The position numbers and the translations under genes are program-made. This document shows positions 7,867 through 14,265 of a stretch of 17,471 bases of DNA, one piece after another; positions within the stretch are counted from its first letter, which is position 1, and every line of letters starts with the position of its first letter. The notes beneath the pieces were generated by a model, which did no database searches, was not told where the DNA came from, and was given only the letters and a program-made list of their open reading frames with translations. Source of the DNA: JAASSS01 sp021767745 (GTDB lineage Bacteria > Pseudomonadota > Gammaproteobacteria > UBA5335); NCBI GenBank assembly GCA_034189165.1, contig JAXHVN010000054.1, positions 1 to 17,471 on the forward strand, given 5' to 3'.

Positions 7867-8214
7867 TCAGGGCACAGCGGTACCGATGTGGTCGATCAGC
7901 TGCAGCCGGTGAGCCTCGAAGCCCAGCCATACATCCGGCTGCTGGTACAGCTCCACCGCCGGCGACACGTTCATGGCGGCATAGGTGAGGTAGAGCAATC
8001 GACGATCGGCTGGCGACATCTCACCGACCGCTACGGCCTCCAGATGGGTGGCACAGCGCTCCATGGCCTGCATCATGGTCTCGTAGAAGGTCTTGATCTG
8101 CGGCATCGTGCTGTTGATGCGCGCCTGGTAACGGGCAGCGAAGTCGGACTTGGCCCAGGTCTCGACGAAGGGCTCCAGATCTTCGAAGCCGTTCGGCAGT
8201 AGTGGCTCGCTCAT
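7867..8214 (-). CDS. Small Rieske-oxygenase-associated protein 1, family not recognised
   Basis: A 115-residue soluble protein, paralogous to the one at 3117-3473 and not assignable to a family by eye. Shared positions include the MSEP start, WAK (20-22), RY..R (28-32), FY (43-44), AD at 69-70 and VE.Y.QPDV.LG.E (87-100). ATG at 8212-8214 with an AGGA site; it begins 9 bases after the Rieske 1 stop. Recurrence of this small gene directly after both Rieske genes argues for a physical or functional partnership, such as a small oxygenase subunit. It is Met-rich in the middle (MMQAME) and has no CxxC, Walker or membrane motif. Confidence 0.88.
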   Translation of the reverse strand: MSEPLLPNGFEDLEPFVETWAKSDFAARYQARINSTMPQIKTFYETMMQAMERCATHLEAVAVGEMSPADRRLLYLTYAAMNVSPAVELYQQPDVWLGFEAHRLQLIDHIGTAVP

Positions 8215-8223
8215 TGGCAGGTC

Positions 8224-9423
8224 CTAGCGGTTGATGATCTGTTCGACGACGCGGTGCCCGTGACGCACCAGCACCTCCTGATCGCTCAGGTGCATCTCTG
8301 AGATAGCACCGGAGCGCAACATGCCCTGAGTGCGTTCCACCGTACTCAGATCCTCGAGCGCCACGTCGAACAGTTGCGTCTTGGCGTGCTCCCAGCCGAT
8401 CAGCCCCTTCGTGTCCTGTGGCTCGAACATGTACATGTGCGATTCATAGATGCTCTTGTCCGGCGCCACCGGCCAGTAGAGCTGGCGCAGAAACCAGCCG
8501 TTGGAGGTGTAGAAGGAGAAATTCGGGAACACGAGCGTGGAGTCGAAGGCCCAGTCGGCCCGCCCGTCGGGGTTCACGCCCGGCACCTTCTCCAGCGCCT
8601 GGGCAGAGTGAGCGGGCGTGTAGGAGGGGCCAAACACGAACTTCAGCGCCAGCGCCTGCGCGGGTGTCGGCACCTGCTCGGGGTTGCCGTAGATCGACAT
8701 GCTGCGATGGTTGCCGAGCAGCCGCACCGAGTTCAGATGGCCATCCGGATTGGTGTCGCTGTTGAAGGCGTTCGGCGCCGAGCGGGCGTGCAGCTCCAGG
8801 ACGTGATAGGCCTCCATGTAGGCGTCCATCAGCAGCTTCCAGTTGGCATTCACTTCTGCCCGCAGCGAGAGCACGCACTTCATCCCGGCGTGCGGGAAGC
8901 CGTCGAACATGTGCTCGAGCGGGCCAAGATGCTCGGCAAGGCTCTGTTCGGGCTTCGGATCGACATTGATGAAGACGAATCCCTGCCAGGTATCGAGCGC
9001 GACCTCCCGCAGGCACATGCGGTTTTTCTGCAGCGAATGGAACGAGCCCTCGTCCGGCACATGCCGCAGCTGGCCGTCGTTGTCGTAGGCCCAGCCATGG
9101 AACCCACACACGAAGCGGCTGACGTTGCCTCGCGGATGCACGGCGACCTTGTTGCCCCGATGCAGGCACATGTTGTGGAATGCCCGCAGCCTGCCCTGCC
9201 GGTTGCGCGTGACGATGATCGAAGTGTCGCAGATCGGCAGGTCCTGCACGAAGTAATCGCCCGGCTCGGCCGCATCGTTCTCCCGGCCGACGCACAGCCA
9301 GCTCTTCTTGAAGATCTTCTCCTTCTCGGCCAGAAAGACGCTCTCGCTGTGGTAGTTCTCCAGCGGCACGGGGCCGTGCCCGAGTGCTTCGGCGGCGGGG
9401 GTGAAAGGCGTTGCTGCTGCCAT
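8224..9423 (-). CDS. Rieske non-haem iron oxygenase, alpha subunit 1
   Basis: A 399-residue ring-hydroxylating-type oxygenase, paralogue of the one at 3476-4705. Rieske ligands are Cys86/His88 (CLH) and Cys106/His109 (CGFHGW). The catalytic iron site is in NWKLLMDAYMEAYHVLELH: Asp200, His207, His212, with Asp358 in ALEDLSTVER as third ligand. GHLNSVRL at 228-235 is identical in both copies, while the 260-290 region differs in length, as expected if substrate specificity diverged. The frame is open to 9525, but the ATG at 9421-9423 is preceded by AAGGAG and leaves a 17-base gap after StyA-like 1, whereas the longer form would overlap that gene by 85 bases. No ferredoxin or reductase gene is adjacent; the only ferredoxin in the window is fused to the transporter at 11418-14252. 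Confidence 0.95.
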   Translation of the reverse strand: MAAATPFTPAAEALGHGPVPLENYHSESVFLAEKEKIFKKSWLCVGRENDAAEPGDYFVQDLPICDTSIIVTRNRQGRLRAFHNMCLHRGNKVAVHPRGNVSRFVCGFHGWAYDNDGQLRHVPDEGSFHSLQKNRMCLREVALDTWQGFVFINVDPKPEQSLAEHLGPLEHMFDGFPHAGMKCVLSLRAEVNANWKLLMDAYMEAYHVLELHARSAPNAFNSDTNPDGHLNSVRLLGNHRSMSIYGNPEQVPTPAQALALKFVFGPSYTPAHSAQALEKVPGVNPDGRADWAFDSTLVFPNFSFYTSNGWFLRQLYWPVAPDKSIYESHMYMFEPQDTKGLIGWEHAKTQLFDVALEDLSTVERTQGMLRSGAISEMHLSDQEVLVRHGHRVVEQIINR

Positions 9424-9440
9424 GATCTCTCGCTCCTTGG

Positions 9441-10730
9441 TTAGACTGCCTGACGGAAGGGCGGCGACGCGGATTGCTGCGCCTGCGTAACGAAGCGCTT
9501 CGCGTCCTCGACGCTGCGCAGCCACGGCACCATGGTCTTCGGATCGGTGAAGGCGGTGGCGAAGGCATCGGCCACGCGCTGATCGGAACCGGCCGCCTGC
9601 AGGATCACCATCAGGGGCGGCCCTGGATCCTTCAGCAGCCGATTGGTGAACTCGATCGGGTACTGGCCGTAGTCGTCCCAGTAGTCCTCGAAGGCGCGAT
9701 GCATCCAGTCGGCCTCGACCGGCTTGCTGCCGAGATCTACCAGTTCCTCGGCGATCCGGTGCACCATGCGGATGCCGTTGTTGGCGCCCTGCCCGGCCAG
9801 CGGATCGGTGAGCATCACGACATCCCCCAGGCCCATCACTGCATGCCCTGATTCGGTGTAGCCCACCGGCTTGCGGATGGTCGGGGTCAGCGCGCCGACG
9901 ATCCAGCTGCCGGGCTCACACAGCGTCGCCTGCGAGAACTCCGGCACATCGCCCGGTAGATACTTGCGCATCAGATCCAGACCGATCTGGAGCAGGTCAT
10001 CCCCCGACGCGGCCTCGGAGAACTGGTCAAAGGGCGAGCCGGGAATCGCCTCGAACGCCATGCCTCGGCACGCCACGCCCGGCTTGCCGTACATCGGGAT
10101 CGAGAACACATCGCCCACGCCGAAGATCGTGTGCAGCCGCAGATGGGGAAAGCCCACCTCCGGCCACGCATCCGGGCCGGTGATGCTCTGGCCTTCCAGC
10201 AACAGCACCCCCATGTGCCGGGCCGGCCGGTCGAATTCGCTGCGCTCCTCGTCGCGGCTGAACAGCCGGCTCATGGCGCCCTTGCCCACCGCTACGAAGG
10301 TGGCATCGAACTCGCCGGCGATCTCGTCGAGGCGCCCCGCGTCGATCGATTCGACACGCAAGTCTCCGCCCCGCTGCGAGAACTCCTGCATCCAGCGCGG
10401 AATGCGGATGCGATAGTCCACGCCCTGGGCGGTGACGCCATCGCGGAACGCCGCATCGATGCTGGCGATGGTGTCCCCGGTTGGCAGGTGCGCCTCCAGA
10501 TGGATGCCCTTGCCCCGCGGGGTAACATCGTCCCAGAAGTTGATCCCGAGCTCCTGCTCCTTGCCCTGCACGTAGGAGAAGAATGCCGCCGTGTTGGACA
10601 GTTTGGCGTCACCGTACTGTTCGGGTGTCCGATCGGAGAAGATCGTGACCTTGAAACCGGAGGCCTTGAGCAGAGCAAAGCCCAGATGCAGCCCTACCGG
10701 GCCGGCGCCGATGATCGCGATTGACTTCAT
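9441..10730 (-). CDS. StyA-like (group E) FAD-dependent monooxygenase 1
   Basis: A 429-residue oxygenase component of the styrene/indole monooxygenase type. The dinucleotide-binding IIGAGPVGLHLG covers 6-17; TVYTDR-like TIFSDRTPEQYG (29-40) and MGLGDVVMLTDPLAGQGANN (299-318) are characteristic of StyA. It should epoxidise or hydroxylate an aromatic/olefinic substrate using FADH2 from the reductase encoded just upstream (10909-11421). It lies closer to StyA than the second copy does (LSNTA, GQGAN kept). First gene of unit 2: 178 non-coding bases precede it, holding a consensus sigma-54 promoter. The ATG at 10728-10730 has GAGGA 8 bases ahead; an in-frame TTG at 10754 is rejected because the family N-terminus starts at this ATG. 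Confidence 0.94.
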   Translation of the reverse strand: MKSIAIIGAGPVGLHLGFALLKASGFKVTIFSDRTPEQYGDAKLSNTAAFFSYVQGKEQELGINFWDDVTPRGKGIHLEAHLPTGDTIASIDAAFRDGVTAQGVDYRIRIPRWMQEFSQRGGDLRVESIDAGRLDEIAGEFDATFVAVGKGAMSRLFSRDEERSEFDRPARHMGVLLLEGQSITGPDAWPEVGFPHLRLHTIFGVGDVFSIPMYGKPGVACRGMAFEAIPGSPFDQFSEAASGDDLLQIGLDLMRKYLPGDVPEFSQATLCEPGSWIVGALTPTIRKPVGYTESGHAVMGLGDVVMLTDPLAGQGANNGIRMVHRIAEELVDLGSKPVEADWMHRAFEDYWDDYGQYPIEFTNRLLKDPGPPLMVILQAAGSDQRVADAFATAFTDPKTMVPWLRSVEDAKRFVTQAQQSASPPFRQAV

Positions 10731-10767
10731 CGTGGGAGTCCTCAGATCTTGCAATCGTGTTTGTTGA

Positions 10768-10779
10768 TACTAAAAAGTA
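10768..10779. promoter_or_regulatory. Dyad TACT-N4-AGTA in the leader of unit 2, candidate operator
   Basis: TACT (10768-10771), AAAA, AGTA (10776-10779) is a perfect 4-4-4 inverted repeat in an AT-rich patch of otherwise GC-rich DNA. It lies about 6-17 bases downstream of the start expected from the sigma-54 element, where a bound repressor could block transcription. TACT..AGTA dyads are known for HxlR-family (YodB-type) operators, and an HxlR gene is present at 16561-16995. Binding is inference. Confidence 0.4.
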
Positions 10780-10794
10780 ACCGTCGTATCTGCA

Positions 10795-10812
10795 TTGCAA
10801 CGCTCGTGCCAA
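10795..10812 (-). promoter_or_regulatory. Sigma-54 (-24/-12) promoter of unit 2
   Basis: Read on the minus strand the element is TTGGCACGAGCGTTGCAA, matching the sigma-54 consensus TGGCACG-N4-TTGCA exactly, with the required GG-N10-GC spacing. Transcription would start near 10785, about 55 bases before the StyA-like 1 ATG. Sigma-54 promoters need an AAA+ enhancer-binding activator; none is encoded in the window. Confidence 0.8.
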
Positions 10813-10858
10813 AGCGTATTTACTGATTTTCAGAGCGCTTTCGGTCGGCTTGCACCGC

Positions 10859-10872
10859 GAAATGCACCGTAT
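10859..10872 (-). repeat. 14-base repeat, copy 2, candidate activator site upstream of unit 2
   Basis: ATACGGTGCATTTC on the minus strand, identical to 15471-15484. Here it is followed after 5 bases by a second CGGTGCA (10851-10857 region). Its centre is about 80 bases upstream of the predicted sigma-54 start, a normal distance for an enhancer-binding protein site. Confidence 0.55.
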
Positions 10873-10878
10873 GAGTCC

Positions 10879-10904
10879 AGATCGTGCGCCGGCGTGCACG
10901 ATCT
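10879..10904 (-). terminator. 9-bp hairpin after the flavin reductase gene, weak terminator candidate
   Basis: AGATCGTGC (10879-10887) pairs perfectly with GCACGATCT (10896-10904) around an 8-base loop, 4 bases past the stop of the flavin reductase. There is no T-tract, so it may only attenuate, or stabilise the end of the unit 1 message. Confidence 0.4.
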
Positions 10905-10908
10905 CGGG

Positions 10909-11421
10909 TCATCGAAGCGGACGCAGCTCGGCGGCGTGCAACGCGCCCTGAAAGAACAGCAACGGCGTGCATTGCCGACGCCAGGCGTACCGCGCGACCC
11001 TGCCGATGAGGATCGCGTGATCGCCGCACGCGATGGCCTCGAGGTGCTCGCATTCGAAGGCGGCGACGGCGCTGGTGATGAGCGGCACGCCGGATTCCCC
11101 CGGCGTCACGGCCACGCCTGCGAACTTGTCATCCCGTGGCGTAGCGAAGCGCCGGCACAGCGCCTCCTGATCGTGTGCCAGCACGCTGACGCCGAAATAG
11201 CGAGCCCGCACGAAATTGTCGTAGTTCGGCGATTCGTTGCGCAGACACCAGGAAAGCGCCGGCGGACTCATCGATACGGAGGCGAGCGAGTTGACCGTCA
11301 TGCCGACAGGCCGACCTTCCGGCGTTTGCGTGCTGACGATCGCCACACCTGTGGCAAAGCAGCCAAAGGCCTGCCGCAGATCGCGGGAATCGATTTCGAT
11401 CGGGAGCAATGCCTGGGTCAT
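10909..11421 (-). CDS. StyB-type flavin reductase
   Basis: A 170-residue flavin reductase-like protein (Pfam PF01613 type) of the size of StyB, the NADH:FAD reductase partner of two-component monooxygenases. The fold is shown by FATGVAIVSTQ (22-32), GMTVNSLASVSMSPP (40-54), the Ser-Pro-Asn-Tyr segment near 64-67, and the GRVARY strand near the end. Its ATG (11419-11421) overlaps the stop of the transporter-ferredoxin gene as ATGA, so it is translationally coupled to it. It lies immediately upstream of StyA-like 1 but in the other promoter unit. As the only flavin reductase in the window it probably supplies FADH2 to both StyA-like oxygenases. Cytoplasmic. Confidence 0.92.
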   Translation of the reverse strand: MTQALLPIEIDSRDLRQAFGCFATGVAIVSTQTPEGRPVGMTVNSLASVSMSPPALSWCLRNESPNYDNFVRARYFGVSVLAHDQEALCRRFATPRDDKFAGVAVTPGESGVPLITSAVAAFECEHLEAIACGDHAILIGRVARYAWRRQCTPLLFFQGALHAAELRPLR

Positions 11422-14252
11422 GGTGCAACTCGCACTGGGGCCGGCATCGGCGCGCCGGCAGGGGTCTGGGTCGGCTCAAGCAACAACGTGTCGCCGTCCC
11501 GGTACACGTCGTAACGCCGCAGCGGCAGCTTCACCGGCGGCGCCAGCGGCATGCCGGTGCGGACATCGAAGACGCCGCCGTGCCACGGGCACTCCACCCG
11601 GCCGGTGGCCGGGTCGTAATCCCCCTCGGACAGCGAGGCGGTACCGTGGGTACAGGTGTCGTCGATCACGTGGAAACCTTCTGCGGTGCGGAACACCGCC
11701 ACCAGCCGCCCGTCGCTCAGACGGATCGGCTTGCCCGCCGCCTTCGGCACCGCCTCGACGCTGCACAGCGGCACCCGCGCCGGACGCCGCATCGCCCAGG
11801 CCGGCAGGCAACCCCGCAGGATCTGCCACGCATGCCGCCCGATGCTCGCCGGCCCACCGGCCCGCTGGGGGCAGTCGGCGCAGCCAGCCGTGCCGAGTGC
11901 GGCGGCGGCCGGCGCCGGCTCGAAGATGAAGGCGGGGCGAAAGACCAGCGCCAGGGCCGGCACGACAGTCAGTGCCGCAGTGGCGGCAACGGCCATCCAC
12001 AGCGCAATCAGCACACCCATCTCCGCCTGGAAACGCAGGGCCGAAAGCTGCCAGAGCACCACGGCGAGTATCATCGTGCTGCCCGTGATGACCACGCCCT
12101 TGCCGGCCGTCTGCAAGGCGTCGAGCACCGCCTCGGCGGCATCGGCATGCTGGCGATAATGCTCGCGGATCCGGTCGACGATGTAGAAGCCGAAATCCAC
12201 GCCGAGGCCGATTCCGAGCGTGAGCACCGGCAGCGTATTGATCGTCAGACCAATATCGCGCCAGGCCATGTAAGCGAAGGTGACGGCGTTCGACAGCACC
12301 ACCCCCGGCAGGAAGAACAGTCCCGCCTGCCAGGACAGCCGGTAGCTCACCCAGCAGCAGGCGAACAGCAGCGCCAGCGCGAAGGCAACGGTCGATACCA
12401 GATTGGCGGCGATGGTGTCGTTCACCGCCGCGAGCACCGCCGGGAAGCCGCCACCGAAGCGAAAGCTGACCGGCAGCCCCGGCGGCAGTCCGGCCACCAC
12501 CTCCGCCACTCGTGCCTGCACGGCCCTCAGGGTCGGCCCCTGATGATCGCGCAGTTGCAGATGGATCGCGCCGTGACGGTAGTCCTGCGTGCGGTACTGG
12601 CCCAGATCGCCAGGATCGGCCGACTGCTCCAGCATCGCGATGAGCTGTCCGATCGCCTCACGATCGTCAGGGACTTCCCGATAACGGGGGTTGCCCTCGC
12701 GCAACATCATGTTCAGCGGTGCGACAAGGTCCGGCAGTGCCAGGGTGCCGACGATCTCCGGCTGGCGCTCCAGCTCCGCCTGCACCCGGCCGATCGCCTG
12801 CAACACCTGCGGATCCTTCATCGCCTCGTCCGCCTCGCCCTCGACCACCAGGAACATGCGTTCGGCGCCCGGGAAGGCGTCATCGATCGCTGCCACTGCA
12901 CGATTGAAGGGCGAGTCGGGCCACAGCAGTGGCGTGCCGGGGAAGGCATCGCCAATCTGCAGTCCGAGGCTGCGCCACCCGGCCAAAGCGATGATTGCCA
13001 CCGTGCCCACGAGCACCATCGGCGCCACGTGGCGAGCCGCCAGTGTGCGCCCAAGCCAGTGCAGGGCGCGGTCGAAGGGTCGGTGCCAGCGGCGGGGGCG
13101 AAACGCCGCCCACTGCAGGTCCGCCAGCACCAGTGGAATCAGCAGCACCACCGAGATCATCAGCGTGGAGAGCCAGATCACCCCGATCAGGGCCGCCCCG
13201 CGCAGGATCGGGATGGGCGTGGTCAGCATCACCGCGACCGCTCCCACATCGGTCGCCAGCCCCAGCGTGCTCGGCCGGAACAGCGTCACGAGCGTATGCC
13301 GCGCCGCCGGCAACGGCGCGCAGCGCGTGCGGGCCTCGGCGTAAAGCCGGCAAAACTGGACGGAGTGTGAGATGGAGCGGGCGGCCATGAGGAAGGCCAG
13401 CACCATCATCAGCGGGTCGAGCCGCAGGCCGGCGACGGCGACGGCACCGAGCGCGAAGGCCGCCGACAGCATCGCGGCCAGCACCGGTAGCGCAGTGCCG
13501 AGCACCGAGCCCATCGCCAACCACAGCAGCACGATCAGCAGCACGGCGATGGCGCCGGCAAGCAGCATGGTCTGCGGCACGTAATCGAGCGCGAGCGCCT
13601 GCAACACCGGCTCACCGACGACGTAGGTCTCCACCGCCGGGTGCGCAACCGCGGCCATGGCCTCTCGCACGCTCGCATGGATCTGCGCGTAGCTGACCTC
13701 GCCCCGGGCAATGGTGTCGTCGACGAAGCCGACCACGATCAGTGCCGAGCGCAGGTCCTGCGAAACGAAGTTGCCGTAGACGATGTCGTTGGCCAGAACC
13801 CGCTCTCGCAGCCGGGCCACCTCCGCCTCGTCCGCCGGTGGCTCCGGCCACATCAGCGGCTCGATGTCCACGCCGTAGCTCGAGGCGGAGATATGCCGCA
13901 GCTTGCGCGACGCCAGCGAGACCACCTGGTAGGGATCGGCCGCCGGCACGCTTTCCAGCCGCCGCGTAAGCGCCGCGAGCTCCCGCAGCACGTCGAGCTG
14001 GAACAGATCGCCCTCGCGCACCTGAAACATCACCACCAGAGCGTTGGCCGAACCGAAGGCGCTGGCGAAACGCTCGTGCGTGGCGATGGTCGGGTGCGCC
14101 AGCGGGTAGAGCTGCTCCGGCCCGCTGGCGACCTGCAGGCGCTGCCAGGCGAGCAGACCCATGGCCAGTGCCGCGAGTATCACCACCAGGCGAATCGACG
14201 CGCGGCGGGCAAACAGGGTGTCGAGCAGACGGCTGAACACGGCGGACGACAT
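11418..14252 (-). CDS. RND (MMPL-type) transporter fused to a C-terminal Rieske ferredoxin
   Basis: A 944-residue protein in one open frame. Residues 1-778 are an RND/MMPL-type transporter: TM1 (about 21-36), a large periplasmic loop (37-225), TM2-6 (228-377), TM7 (409-426), a second loop (427-610) and TM8-12 (614-769), 12 helices in all. TM10 carries GVDFGFY with Asp686, the expected proton-relay position; the matching TM4 has no acidic residue (AARSISHSVQ). Residues 779-822 are a linker with Cys791, Cys794 and Cys815. Residues 823-944 are a complete Rieske [2Fe-2S] ferredoxin: VPLCSVEAVP start, Cys867-x-His869, Cys888-x2-His891 followed by GGVFDVRTG. With 12 helices the C-terminus faces the cytoplasm, so the domain could donate electrons to the Rieske oxygenases. 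Start ATG 14250-14252, 13 bases after the YCF48-like gene. An internal ATG at 11792 (Met821) could also yield a free ferredoxin, though only a weak ribosome site precedes it. A missing-stop sequencing error should be excluded. Confidence 0.92.
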   Translation of the reverse strand: MSSAVFSRLLDTLFARRASIRLVVILAALAMGLLAWQRLQVASGPEQLYPLAHPTIATHERFASAFGSANALVVMFQVREGDLFQLDVLRELAALTRRLESVPAADPYQVVSLASRKLRHISASSYGVDIEPLMWPEPPADEAEVARLRERVLANDIVYGNFVSQDLRSALIVVGFVDDTIARGEVSYAQIHASVREAMAAVAHPAVETYVVGEPVLQALALDYVPQTMLLAGAIAVLLIVLLWLAMGSVLGTALPVLAAMLSAAFALGAVAVAGLRLDPLMMVLAFLMAARSISHSVQFCRLYAEARTRCAPLPAARHTLVTLFRPSTLGLATDVGAVAVMLTTPIPILRGAALIGVIWLSTLMISVVLLIPLVLADLQWAAFRPRRWHRPFDRALHWLGRTLAARHVAPMVLVGTVAIIALAGWRSLGLQIGDAFPGTPLLWPDSPFNRAVAAIDDAFPGAERMFLVVEGEADEAMKDPQVLQAIGRVQAELERQPEIVGTLALPDLVAPLNMMLREGNPRYREVPDDREAIGQLIAMLEQSADPGDLGQYRTQDYRHGAIHLQLRDHQGPTLRAVQARVAEVVAGLPPGLPVSFRFGGGFPAVLAAVNDTIAANLVSTVAFALALLFACCWVSYRLSWQAGLFFLPGVVLSNAVTFAYMAWRDIGLTINTLPVLTLGIGLGVDFGFYIVDRIREHYRQHADAAEAVLDALQTAGKGVVITGSTMILAVVLWQLSALRFQAEMGVLIALWMAVAATAALTVVPALALVFRPAFIFEPAPAAAALGTAGCADCPQRAGGPASIGRHAWQILRGCLPAWAMRRPARVPLCSVEAVPKAAGKPIRLSDGRLVAVFRTAEGFHVIDDTCTHGTASLSEGDYDPATGRVECPWHGGVFDVRTGMPLAPPVKLPLRRYDVYRDGDTLLLEPTQTPAGAPMPAPVRVAP

Positions 14253-14265
14253 CGCAGCGCCCCGC

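Noticed and set aside
4973..8202. Long plus-strand open frames (522 codons at 4973-6541, 532 codons at 6604-8202)
   Set aside because: Both are antisense to clear genes (StyA-like 2, DUF1329, small protein 1), have shadow-like composition and no domain or convincing ribosome site.
9424..9525. N-terminal extension of Rieske oxygenase 1
   Set aside because: It overlaps the end of StyA-like 1, while the ATG at 9423 has an AAGGAG site and matches the paralogue's length.
11409..13370. Long plus-strand open frame (653 codons) opposite the transporter gene
   Set aside because: It is rich in His/Arg/Gln with no recognisable domain, lies antisense to a well-supported RND-ferredoxin gene, and is the kind of frame that high GC at third positions creates by chance.
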